A DNA stretch of 64,000 nucleotides from Formosa sp. L2A11 (lineage in GTDB: Bacteria > Bacteroidota > Bacteroidia > Flavobacteriales > Flavobacteriaceae), in NCBI RefSeq assembly GCF_009796865.1, contig NZ_CP047028.1, forward strand, positions 2,356,001 to 2,420,000, read 5' to 3'. The notes under the pieces are model-generated. The model searched no databases. It saw only the letters and a list, made by a program, of their open reading frames with translations, and was not told the DNA's origin. Position numbers and translations under genes: made by a program. Positions 27,732-36,924 of the stretch are shown here, one piece after another. Every line of letters starts with the position of its first letter. Within the stretch, counting starts at the first letter, position 1.

Positions 27732-28317
27732 AGATAAAGAAAATATACAATTACAGTATCAAAGTCAAGATCAAGAGCTTTTTTATAAAATATCAGAAGG
27801 AGAATATAAATCCTTAGAGACTTTATTTAATAAATATTATGAGAACCTCTGTGATTTTGGTTTAAGATACGAATCTAATCTAGCTATAGTAGAAGAAAAA
27901 ATTGCAGATGTATTTATTCTTTTATGGAACAAACGTAAACAACTAAAAAGTATTGATAATCCTAAACCTTATATATATGTAATTGCAAAAAACAACCTTA
28001 TAAAAAAAACTAAAATTAAACTGATGGATCGTCTAGACGAAAATTACGGTAAACATGTTTTGCTGTCTCCAAGTAAAGAGGAAGAAATGATAGTTAAAGA
28101 AGAAGAAATTTTAAATACAAGTGTCATGCTTTCTATAATGGATAAGATTCCTAAGAAATCTCTTAGAATTTTTGAACTCAGTAGAATTGATGGATTTAAA
28201 TACAAAGAAATTTCAGAAATAGTAGGTCTATCTCCTCGTACAGTAGAGAATCATATTGCTTTAGCGATGAAATACATTCGTAAAGAATTAGAAGAATTAA
28301 ATAAAAACAGAACATAA
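27721..28317 (+). CDS. ECF sigma-70 factor of the PUL
   Basis: 198 residues with region 2 (YYENLCDFGLRYESNL and ADVFILLWNKRKQL) and region 4 helix-turn-helix (FKYKEISEIVGLSPRTVENH). Likely directs RNA polymerase to the susCD promoter when freed by the FecR protein encoded just upstream. The 11-base overlap with fecR implies translational coupling. susC starts 33 bases downstream. Confidence 0.92.
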   Translation: MKTKDKENIQLQYQSQDQELFYKISEGEYKSLETLFNKYYENLCDFGLRYESNLAIVEEKIADVFILLWNKRKQLKSIDNPKPYIYVIAKNNLIKKTKIKLMDRLDENYGKHVLLSPSKEEEMIVKEEEILNTSVMLSIMDKIPKKSLRIFELSRIDGFKYKEISEIVGLSPRTVENHIALAMKYIRKELEELNKNRT

Positions 28318-28350
28318 AATAGGTTACAACTTATAAACTCTTAATTTAAA

Positions 28351-31300
28351 ATGAAAAATAAAATTTTACTTTTCTCTTTGGTTTTACTGTCCATTACACA
28401 TGGGATGAAAGCAGAGCACACTAATCAGAATAATTTCAAAACTATCGAAATTGCTGAAAAAATTAATTTAAACCTTGAAAATTCAACTATAGAAGCTGTC
28501 TTTAAATTAATAGAGTCTCAAGCTAATAAATTGTTTATCTATAGATCAGATCAAGGTTTTCTTAAAGAAAAAATTAATATCAATATTGTTAACGCTAATT
28601 TAGAAGAGACACTTTCTAAGCTTGAAGAAATAACAAGTTTAGAATTTAAAATTTCTGTAGATGGCATTTTGGTAAAAGAGAAAGCAGAAAGAGCTAATCA
28701 GCAGGAACAACAAATTTCAGGAACAGTAAAAGATAATAATAGTTTACCTATTCTAGGAGCCAGTGTTTTTGTTGAAGGAACAAAAATTGGTACATCTACA
28801 GATTATGATGGAAACTTTAAATTAACGGTCCCAGCTAATACTAAGTCTATATCTGTAACTTATGTTGGGTACAAAAGACAAAATGTTAGTGTTTTAGGTA
28901 AGAAAACTATTGCTGTTGTATTACAAGAAGATACAAATCAATTAGACGAAATATTAGTAGTAGGATACGGAACAGAAAAACGAGAAAATATAACTGCAGC
29001 TATTTCTTCTGTAGATCCAGATGAAATAAAAACGTTACCAAAAGCTAACGTAGAAGAAATGCTACAAGGTAGAATGCCTGGTGTTCAGGTCATGAGTGAT
29101 AATAGTCCTGGTGGAGGAACATCTATTCGTGTAAGAGGTTTTAGTACGATTAATAATAACGATCCCTTAGTTGTTATTGATGGTGTGCCAACGTCTAATG
29201 GATTAAATAGTATTAATCCTCAAGATATAGAAAGCATACAAGTACTTAAAGATGCTGCCTCTTCTTCTATTTATGGTTCTCGTGCAGCAAACGGAGTTAT
29301 CGTAATTACAACTAAAAAAGGAACAAATAAAGATTCTTTTGAAGTGAATTTTGATGGTTACGCAGGAATTCAGACAGCTATTAATTTACCAAGAATGTTA
29401 AATGCACAACAGTATGGAGATTTATTATGGCAAGCATACCAAAATGATGGGCAAACACCATCACATGATATTTATGGAGATAATCCAAATCAAGCAGTAA
29501 TTCCTACATGGTTAAATAGTGAAGAAACCTTACCTAGTAGTGATGTAGATTGGGTACAAGAAATTATGCAACCTGCTTTTGTTCAAAATTATAATCTTTC
29601 TATTCAGAAGGGGTCAGAAAAAGGTCAACATTCCTTTTCTTTAGGATATTACGATCAAGAAGGTGTTGTGAAATATACCGGATTTACAAGATATTCAGCG
29701 CGTTTTAATTCAAATTATAATATTACAGATTGGTTATCTGTAGGAGAGAATTTCACGGGATCTTATACAGAAGATGTTTCTGCAGGTACAAATAGTGCTT
29801 TAGGAAGTATTATTTATGATGCCTTTCAATTTCCTTCAATAGTACCTGTAAGAGATATAAATGGAGAATTTGGAGGTAACCCAGTTAATGATGTTGTAAA
29901 TCCACTTGCTAGTCTTTATAGATCAAAAGATAATAAAGATAAGAATGTTCGTGCTTTTGGTAATGTTTATGCCGCTCTTAATTTTGGAGACTTTACATTT
30001 AAATCTTCTTTTGGTTTAGATTATAACAGTTATAATTATAGAGGCTTTTCTCCTGTCTATGATGAGATTCTTTCTCAAAATACAATAAACAGTTTAAGTA
30101 CTTCAAATAGTTTTAATCACCAGTTTACATATACAAATACAGTAAATTATAATAAATCTATCGGACATCATAATTTAGATATATTACTGGGTCAAGAAGC
30201 CATTGAATATTATTCAGAATCGTTCTCTGCGTCTAGACAAGATTTTTTATATGAAGATCCTAATTTTTGGTATTTAAGTTATGGAACAGATAATCAGTTA
30301 AATTCTGGTAGTGCAAGTGAATGGAAGTTAAACTCTTATTTTGGAAGAATGCGATATAATTTTGATGAAAAATATCTTGTAACAGCAACAGTAAGAAGAG
30401 ATGGTACATCGCGTTTAGCAAATAATAACTGGGGAACATTTCCTGCGTTTTCAGCAGGTTGGAGATTAGATAAAGAAGATTTTTTCGATTTCGGAACTAC
30501 TTTTACAAGTATGATGCTTAGAGCGAGTTGGGGGCAAACAGGTAATCAAGAAGTGCCTTCTTATTCTACTGTAGATAGTTATACAAATAATAGTAGTAAT
30601 AGTGATTATGCTATAGACGGTGGTCAGAATTCTGTATCTACTGGGCTTACGCAAACTAGAATTTCTAATTCAGATTTAAACTGGGAAACGACAACACAAA
30701 CATCGGTAGGTGTCGATTTAGGTTTTTTTAGTAATAAATTAAACATAACAGCCGAGGTTTATAAGAAGGTTACAAACGATATTCTTGTTTATAATTCTGT
30801 TCCATTAACGTATGGTGGTACAAATGATGGACAGTGGATTAATGATGGTGTTATGGAAAATAAAGGATACGAGCTTAACTTAAGATATAGCGATAAAAGT
30901 AATGATTTTGGTTACGACATAGGTTTAAATATATCTGGTTATAAAAATGAGTTAACAGAGCTTCATAATGTCGCTTATTTAGGGATTCCAAGTTCTTCTT
31001 TACATAGTGTAAATTTCGATCAGGAAGTGTCTAGAAGTGCAGTTGGAGAGTCTATAGCATCTTTTTATGGGTATCAATCAGAAGGCTTATTTAGAAGTCA
31101 GGCAGAAGTAGATGATTACGGTTTACAACCAGACGCACAAGCAGGAGATCTTAAATTTGCAGACGTAAACGAAGACGGTGTGATTGATGATCAAGATAGA
31201 ACTTTTATAGGTTCTCCGCATCCAGATGTTGTTATCGGTTTAAATATAAATTTAAATTATAAGAATTTCGATTTAGGTATGTTTTTTAATGCAAGTATTG

Positions 31301-31728
31301 GTAATGATATTTATAATCTAACAAAATATAAAACGTATTTCTTTAACCAATCGGCATATAACAAAGATTCTGCCTTATTAGGAGCTTGGAGTACAGATAA
31401 TCCTAATTCAAATATTCCAAGATTAAGTTTAGACGATCCAAATAATAACATCAGACCTTCATCTTATTATGTTGAAGATGGATCTTATTTAAAATTAAAT
31501 AATTTGCAAATTGGTTACACATTACCTGCAGAGATTTTAAATAATTTAGGATTAAGAATATATGCTCAAGCTAGTAATGTATTTACAATTACAGATTACA
31601 GCGGGATGACACCAGAAATTGGACTTCAAAATTATTCAAGCAGTAGCAGAAACTTAGATATTGGTGTAGATAGAGGAATTTATCCTCCTTCTAGAACGTT
31701 TATATTAGGATTTAACCTTAATTTTTAA
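28351..31728 (+). CDS. SusC/RagA TonB-dependent receptor with STN signalling domain
   Basis: Outer-membrane importer for oligosaccharides. The 1,125 residues comprise a signal peptide (about 1-22), an STN domain (about 45-110) that contacts FecR, a carboxypeptidase-D-like beta domain (about 122-200, GTVKDNNSLPILGASVFV), a TonB-box region and plug (about 205-330, GRMPGVQV and GSRAANGVIVITTKKG) and a 22-strand barrel ending in LGFNLNF. The STN domain, together with FecR and the ECF sigma factor, marks it as the sensor as well as the transporter of this locus. Confidence 0.95.
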   Translation: MKNKILLFSLVLLSITHGMKAEHTNQNNFKTIEIAEKINLNLENSTIEAVFKLIESQANKLFIYRSDQGFLKEKININIVNANLEETLSKLEEITSLEFKISVDGILVKEKAERANQQEQQISGTVKDNNSLPILGASVFVEGTKIGTSTDYDGNFKLTVPANTKSISVTYVGYKRQNVSVLGKKTIAVVLQEDTNQLDEILVVGYGTEKRENITAAISSVDPDEIKTLPKANVEEMLQGRMPGVQVMSDNSPGGGTSIRVRGFSTINNNDPLVVIDGVPTSNGLNSINPQDIESIQVLKDAASSSIYGSRAANGVIVITTKKGTNKDSFEVNFDGYAGIQTAINLPRMLNAQQYGDLLWQAYQNDGQTPSHDIYGDNPNQAVIPTWLNSEETLPSSDVDWVQEIMQPAFVQNYNLSIQKGSEKGQHSFSLGYYDQEGVVKYTGFTRYSARFNSNYNITDWLSVGENFTGSYTEDVSAGTNSALGSIIYDAFQFPSIVPVRDINGEFGGNPVNDVVNPLASLYRSKDNKDKNVRAFGNVYAALNFGDFTFKSSFGLDYNSYNYRGFSPVYDEILSQNTINSLSTSNSFNHQFTYTNTVNYNKSIGHHNLDILLGQEAIEYYSESFSASRQDFLYEDPNFWYLSYGTDNQLNSGSASEWKLNSYFGRMRYNFDEKYLVTATVRRDGTSRLANNNWGTFPAFSAGWRLDKEDFFDFGTTFTSMMLRASWGQTGNQEVPSYSTVDSYTNNSSNSDYAIDGGQNSVSTGLTQTRISNSDLNWETTTQTSVGVDLGFFSNKLNITAEVYKKVTNDILVYNSVPLTYGGTNDGQWINDGVMENKGYELNLRYSDKSNDFGYDIGLNISGYKNELTELHNVAYLGIPSSSLHSVNFDQEVSRSAVGESIASFYGYQSEGLFRSQAEVDDYGLQPDAQAGDLKFADVNEDGVIDDQDRTFIGSPHPDVVIGLNINLNYKNFDLGMFFNASIGNDIYNLTKYKTYFFNQSAYNKDSALLGAWSTDNPNSNIPRLSLDDPNNNIRPSSYYVEDGSYLKLNNLQIGYTLPAEILNNLGLRIYAQASNVFTITDYSGMTPEIGLQNYSSSSRNLDIGVDRGIYPPSRTFILGFNLNF

Positions 31729-31740
31729 AATTACTTAGCG

Positions 31741-33408
31741 ATGAAATTTAAAATATATTTTACAAAGATTATGGTTGCTTTTACAGCCATATTAAGTATT
31801 ACTTCGTGTTCAGACGATTATTTAAATGAAGTAACATACGGAGAAGTTTCTCCATCAGAAATGAGTACTCCAGAGAATGTAGAACTGGCAATAATTTCTG
31901 CTTATAGTGTATTAAATGGCCAGTTTGATGATGCTAGTAATGCCTATAATTCTCCTGCTTCTAACTGGAGTTTTGGAGATGTAGTTTCAGACGATGCCTA
32001 CAAAGGAGGTGGAGGTACTGGAGATCAGAATAATATTCATCAAATGGAAATCTTCAATACATTACCTACTACTATTGATGTTGAACGTAAGTGGATGGCC
32101 TTGTATGAAGGTGTTAAAAGAACTAATGAAGCGATGCGTTTACTTGATGCTTCTGAAGGTTTTGATGATGATTTGAAAACTCAAAGAATAGCCGAATTAC
32201 AATTTTTACGCGGACATTTTTATTTCGAATTGAAAAAGATTTATAATCATATCCCTTATATAGATGAAACTGCAGAAACAGTTAATGACTATGCTAAATC
32301 TAATACAGAATTTACATCAGATGAATTATGGGAGAAAATAGAATCCGATTTTCAAGCCGCTTACAATGTATTACCAACCACTCAATCCGAAGCAGGAAGA
32401 CCTACAAGAATTGCTGCAAAAGCATACTTAGCTAAAACCTATTTGTTTCAAGAAAAATGGCAATTGGCTTTTGATGCTACAACAGAGGTTGTAAACAGTA
32501 GTTATGGTTTAATGGACGATTTTCAAGAATTATTCTTACCAGAAAACGATAATAACAAGGAAATTATTTTTGCAGTACAGCATTCAGTAAATGATGGTCA
32601 AGCAGATAATTATAATGGAAGTATTGGAGATCGATTATTAGCTCCAGGAGGTCCTTTTTATTCGCAATACGGGTTTCATAGGCCATCACAGAATTTAGTA
32701 AATGCTTTTAAAGTAACAGCAGAAGGTGTGCCTGCAAATAGCAATGAAAACCTAACAGATACCGATCTTGTAGATCCTAGATTAGATGTCACTATTGGTA
32801 GACCTGGAATTCCTTATAAAGATCTTGGTATTCTGTATGATTCAAGTTGGGCAAGAGATTTAGCAACGTATGGAGAATTTAGTCCTAAGAAACGAATTGT
32901 TTCTGCAAACTCAGCTTATTTCGTTACAGTATGGCCTTATGTAAGTGCTTTAGATTATTACATTATAAGATATGGAGAAGTATTATTATGGAGAGCAGAA
33001 GCTGCTGTAGAGATTGGGCAATTAGAAGAAGCTCGTACACTAGTTAACCAAATTAGAGATAGAGCTAAAAACTCAATTTATGTGCAAACATTAGATGGTA
33101 GTAACGACGCAGCAAACTATAAAATTGATTTATATGCTAATGTGTGGAGTAATCAGGATGAAGCTAGAGACGCTGTGCGTTTAGAGTCTCGATTAGAATT
33201 AGCTTTAGAGGGACACCGATTTTTTAACTTAGTACGTTGGGGAGAAGCAAACAATGTAATTTCAGATTATCTTCAGGTAGAGAAAACGAGAAGAACACAT
33301 TTGTCTAATGCAGCGTTTCAAAATGGTAAAAATGAATATTGGCCAATTCCTCAAGCCTATATAGATGGCGTAGAAGATGGCTTGGTTACTCAAAATGCTG
33401 GGTACTAA
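31741..33408 (+). CDS. SusD/RagB surface glycan-binding lipoprotein
   Basis: Lid protein of the SusC transporter. The 555 residues carry a lipoprotein signal with Cys at about residue 23 (TSCSDDY), an N-terminal SusD-like region with TPR-type helices (LRGHFYFELKKIYN) and a C-terminal family end (RWGEANN, NEYWPIPQAYID). It starts 12 bases after susC and ends at a strong hairpin, so susCD form the heavily transcribed part of the locus. Confidence 0.95.
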   Translation: MKFKIYFTKIMVAFTAILSITSCSDDYLNEVTYGEVSPSEMSTPENVELAIISAYSVLNGQFDDASNAYNSPASNWSFGDVVSDDAYKGGGGTGDQNNIHQMEIFNTLPTTIDVERKWMALYEGVKRTNEAMRLLDASEGFDDDLKTQRIAELQFLRGHFYFELKKIYNHIPYIDETAETVNDYAKSNTEFTSDELWEKIESDFQAAYNVLPTTQSEAGRPTRIAAKAYLAKTYLFQEKWQLAFDATTEVVNSSYGLMDDFQELFLPENDNNKEIIFAVQHSVNDGQADNYNGSIGDRLLAPGGPFYSQYGFHRPSQNLVNAFKVTAEGVPANSNENLTDTDLVDPRLDVTIGRPGIPYKDLGILYDSSWARDLATYGEFSPKKRIVSANSAYFVTVWPYVSALDYYIIRYGEVLLWRAEAAVEIGQLEEARTLVNQIRDRAKNSIYVQTLDGSNDAANYKIDLYANVWSNQDEARDAVRLESRLELALEGHRFFNLVRWGEANNVISDYLQVEKTRRTHLSNAAFQNGKNEYWPIPQAYIDGVEDGLVTQNAGY

Positions 33409-33423
33409 TTAACTTTTTAATTC

Positions 33424-33453
33424 AGCAGAGGTATTATAATGCCTCTGCTTTTT
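33424..33453 (+). terminator. Hairpin terminator/attenuator inside the PUL
   Basis: 8-bp stem AGCAGAGG / CCTCTGCT (33424-33431, 33442-33449), 10-base loop and a TTTTATTTT tail, between susD and the YdcF-like gene. Probably lowers expression of the downstream genes relative to susCD. Confidence 0.75.
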
Positions 33454-33465
33454 ATTTTATAAGAC

Positions 33466-34710
33466 ATGAGAAAATATATCATAGTATTATGCTTATTACT
33501 AACGGTAATAAGTTATGGTCAGGCTTTAAAAAACACCAATCCTAAAGTTTATGAAACCTTAGCGAATAAAAATTATTACTTGTTAGATGCAATTAATAAA
33601 AATCAAGCTGTAAAAAATCTTTTTGAAACGGATGAGGTTTTAAAAGACATTTCAAAAAATAAACATGCCGCAATTTTAGCATCAGCTTCAGGTGAACCAC
33701 AACAAGTAAATGCGAATAAGCTAGTGGGATCTTATCTTTTTTCTGATTCTGAAATCACTAAAATAAGTACACGTTTAGAAGCATTGTATGGCACTTCGAA
33801 TGTGTTAAGAGATTTTGTGAAGTCGGAAATAAGAACCTCCGGAGCGTATAATTTATATGACGATAAAGGAGATCAAAAATTATTATCCCAAGCATGGGAA
33901 TCATGTGCTCGAGGCGTAAATCATGTTCTAAAAGTTTATGGACAAGGTGAGTCACCTCAATACGCGTCAATCGATTCTATTTCTTATAATGTGAATAGTG
34001 TATATTATAAACAGACATTATATGTTTGGAGTCAACACATGTCTTCAATGAACGTAGAAGCTTTTTATTCTGAATCTACAAATTTTGCATTATCGCTTTT
34101 GTATTTAAATCATAGAGATGAAGCTGTTAGATATGAACCATTAGCAGAACTTGAAAATAAAAAAGTTAAAGAGAAAATTTATAGTATAGATTTTAATAAG
34201 TATAAGTACACTTCTGTTTTGGTTTTAGGAAATGGTCCTGAAAATTACAGAGATAGACTTTCTGCTTTAGGAAAATTGAATATTAGATTGGGAGCAGAGA
34301 AATTTCTATCAGGACAGGTTCCTCTTATTATGGTATCCGGAGGTCATGCACATCCTTATAGAGCTGCATTTGCTGAAGCTATAGAAATGAAAAAAGAATT
34401 AATAGAGGAATATAATATTCCAGAAGATCAAATTATTATAGAACCTTATGCAAGACACACCACTACAAATTTAAGAAATGCGAGTAGGCTTTTAGCAGCG
34501 TATAACGTACCAATGGATCGTCTTTCTTTAGTTGTTACTAATAATTTTCATAGTGAATATGTAGGTAGTGAGTTGTTTGTTAAACGTTGTTTAGAAGAAT
34601 TGGGATATCAACCTGCTGTTATTAAAAAACGTTTAAATAAAACGACTTTAGAGTTTCTGCCAAGAATAGAATCTCTTCAGCAAAACCCTTTAGAACCTCT
34701 AGATCCTTAG
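33466..34710 (+). CDS. Large YdcF/DUF218-family protein with extra N-terminal domain
   Basis: 414 residues with signal peptide (about 1-20). The C-terminal ~170 residues are DUF218/YdcF-like: VLVLGNG, VSGGHAHPYRAAFAEAIEM, IIIEPYARHTTTNLRNA and LVVTNNFHSEY match the family's conserved blocks. The ~220 residues before it are helical and I do not recognise them. Ordinary YdcF/ElyC/SanA proteins are much shorter and act in envelope glycan metabolism; the reaction here is unknown. It lies 6 bases before the GH92 gene, so the two are co-translated and likely act on the same secreted substrate. Confidence 0.82.
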   Translation: MRKYIIVLCLLLTVISYGQALKNTNPKVYETLANKNYYLLDAINKNQAVKNLFETDEVLKDISKNKHAAILASASGEPQQVNANKLVGSYLFSDSEITKISTRLEALYGTSNVLRDFVKSEIRTSGAYNLYDDKGDQKLLSQAWESCARGVNHVLKVYGQGESPQYASIDSISYNVNSVYYKQTLYVWSQHMSSMNVEAFYSESTNFALSLLYLNHRDEAVRYEPLAELENKKVKEKIYSIDFNKYKYTSVLVLGNGPENYRDRLSALGKLNIRLGAEKFLSGQVPLIMVSGGHAHPYRAAFAEAIEMKKELIEEYNIPEDQIIIEPYARHTTTNLRNASRLLAAYNVPMDRLSLVVTNNFHSEYVGSELFVKRCLEELGYQPAVIKKRLNKTTLEFLPRIESLQQNPLEPLDP

Positions 34711-34715
34711 AATTT

Positions 34716-36794
34716 ATGTGTAGATCCTTTTTTGTAATTTTAGTACTTGTCTTAACGATAAGTAAAGCAACTGCTCAAGCAAATATTAATGCCTCAAGCA
34801 GTCCGGCAGATATGGTGAATGTGTTTCTAGGTACTTCTGGAGATCATGGGCAATTATCGCCAGCGGCGTCTTCTCCTTTTAATATGATGAGTATTGGTCC
34901 ACAAACACGACCACATATTCATACGGGTTACGATTATTATGCAAAAGAATTTGAAGGCTTTACACATACACGAATAGAAGGTGTAGGTTGCAAAGGAAGT
35001 GGAGGAAATATTCTTATAAAACCAATTTTAGGAGAAGATAAAACGACATGTCTATCTAAAAAGAAGGAAAAAGCTTCTTCGGGATTTTATAGCGTGTCTT
35101 TCGATAATGGCATCTCGGCTGCAATGACAGTAGATACAAATGTTGGTATCCATGAATATGCCTTTCCAAATGAAAAAAGCAGCTTATGGATTGATTTATC
35201 ATTTGCTTTTGATGACCGATTTGTATCAGAAACTCATGTTATAAAAGATAATGTAATTACGGGGTATATCGATACAAAAACTACGTGTAGTGTTGGAGTG
35301 TATCGTATTTATTATGCGCTTCAAATTAGCAATGTTTCAGAAATTAAATCTAGCGGAAATCATGGTTTGTTAGCGTTGCGTAAAAATAGGATAAAGCCTA
35401 TGGAAGTTCGTGTCGGGTTTTCTTCAGTAAATGAAGATTATGCAATACAGAAAATAGAAAAGACACCTCCAACGCTTCAAGATGTAAAAGAAAAAACTAA
35501 AAATAACTGGAATCAATTACTTTCTCGTGTAGAGGTAAAGGGAGAGAAAGCACGAGAAGCTCTTTTTTATTCATTACTTTATAGAGGTCTCCAAGCGCCT
35601 TACCTTATTTCAGAGAAAGATGGTACTTATCGTGCTATAGATGGATCTAAACAAAAATCAGATTTTCCTGTGTATAACGGTTGGGCAATTTGGGATAATT
35701 ATAGAGAACAGTTACCCATGTTGTCATTGCTTTATCAGGATAAATTCGAGCCAATAGCAAAATCTATAGCTAATTTGTATCCCTACGGAAAAAAAAGTTG
35801 GGCAACCATGCACGAGCCTTCTCCTACAGTGAGAACGGAGCATGCCATTGTTGTGCTTTTAGATGCGTATAAAAAAGGGTGTGATATTAATTTTGAAGCT
35901 ATAAAAGATGCATTACTTAATGAAGTCGAACACCTTGATTATAGTTCGCCAGATAAAGCTTTGGAGTCTTCTTACGATACTTGGGCTATGGCAGAAATAT
36001 TAAAAATAACAGGAGATACGGTATTAAGTAAAACGTTTACAAACAAAGCTTTAGAATATAAAGCCTATTGGAAAAAAGATTTTGCAGATTTATCTAAAGA
36101 CGATGTTGATAAAATGCAAGCACGTGGTCTGTATCAAGGTACAATCTGGCAATATAGATGGTTTGTTCCGTTTGATGTTAGTGGGCTAAAATCATTAGTA
36201 GGAGGAGAAGACGTATTTTTAAAACAGCTAGACCAGTTTTTTGACGATTATAATTATAATCATGCCAATCAGCCAGATTTACAAGTTCCTGGTCTTTATA
36301 ATGCAACAAAACAACCTTGGAAATCACAGAAGCTTTTTAGAAATATTATGTTAGATACGGTTGTGCAAACTTACTTTAATGATAATAGTAAAGGGGTAGA
36401 TCCTTATATTGGTACAATATATAATAATAAGCCTAAAGCGTATTTACGGACTATGGATGACGATGCCGGAACGTTATCTTCTTGGTTTGTAATGAGAAGC
36501 ATTGGGCTTTCTCCTGCAAATGTTGGTGATCCTATTTATTATGTAACAGCTCCAATATTTAAATCTGTTAAAGTGGATATGGGAGATGGTAAATTTCTAA
36601 GTATAGAAGTAAAAAACTATAACAAGGATTATTTTTATATTCAATCCGTTACCTTTAATGGAAAAGAATTAGATAGAAATTGGTTAACTCAAAAGGAACT
36701 GACACAAGGTGGCGAGATTATTATAGAAACAGGGGCTGAACCCAATAAAAATTTTGGAATTAGAAATCAATGGATTTCATGTGTAGATAAGTAA
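34716..36794 (+). CDS. GH92-family glycoside hydrolase, atypical acid residue
   Basis: Secreted exo-alpha-mannosidase-family protein of 692 residues (family members are usually about 740-780). The N-terminal beta-sandwich has VNVFLGTSGDHGQLSPAASS, FEGFTHTRIEGVGC and GGNILI; the (alpha/alpha)6 part has WAIWDNYREQLPMLSLL. The likely catalytic-base pair is kept in DDDAG (Asp581 and Asp583). The motif that normally reads EGNAWQY reads QGTIWQY here, giving Gln474 where the general-acid Glu is expected, and the NEP motif reads NQP (Gln519). In at least one studied GH92 this Glu-to-Gln change goes with mannosyl-phosphodiester cleavage (from memory). The substrate is therefore uncertain. Confidence 0.87.
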   Translation: MCRSFFVILVLVLTISKATAQANINASSSPADMVNVFLGTSGDHGQLSPAASSPFNMMSIGPQTRPHIHTGYDYYAKEFEGFTHTRIEGVGCKGSGGNILIKPILGEDKTTCLSKKKEKASSGFYSVSFDNGISAAMTVDTNVGIHEYAFPNEKSSLWIDLSFAFDDRFVSETHVIKDNVITGYIDTKTTCSVGVYRIYYALQISNVSEIKSSGNHGLLALRKNRIKPMEVRVGFSSVNEDYAIQKIEKTPPTLQDVKEKTKNNWNQLLSRVEVKGEKAREALFYSLLYRGLQAPYLISEKDGTYRAIDGSKQKSDFPVYNGWAIWDNYREQLPMLSLLYQDKFEPIAKSIANLYPYGKKSWATMHEPSPTVRTEHAIVVLLDAYKKGCDINFEAIKDALLNEVEHLDYSSPDKALESSYDTWAMAEILKITGDTVLSKTFTNKALEYKAYWKKDFADLSKDDVDKMQARGLYQGTIWQYRWFVPFDVSGLKSLVGGEDVFLKQLDQFFDDYNYNHANQPDLQVPGLYNATKQPWKSQKLFRNIMLDTVVQTYFNDNSKGVDPYIGTIYNNKPKAYLRTMDDDAGTLSSWFVMRSIGLSPANVGDPIYYVTAPIFKSVKVDMGDGKFLSIEVKNYNKDYFYIQSVTFNGKELDRNWLTQKELTQGGEIIIETGAEPNKNFGIRNQWISCVDK

Positions 36795-36890
36795 TTTCTA
36801 TTAAAAATAGATTAATCAAGAATAATTAGCTCAATTAATGTTTGTGCTGTTTTAAGCTAGAAGTTGTGAAAACTGAAATGATTTATTTCT

Positions 36891-36924
36891 AATAAAAAAA
36901 AAGTGCGACTATCTTGTCGCACTT
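36891..36924 (-). terminator. Terminator overlapping the nucleoside hydrolase stop codon
   Basis: 9-bp stem (AAGTGCGAC / GTCGCACTT, 36901-36924) with a 6-base loop and a long T-run on the minus strand. The TAG stop at 36911-36909 spans the edge of the loop and stem, so the last codons of the gene form part of the hairpin. Confidence 0.85.
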
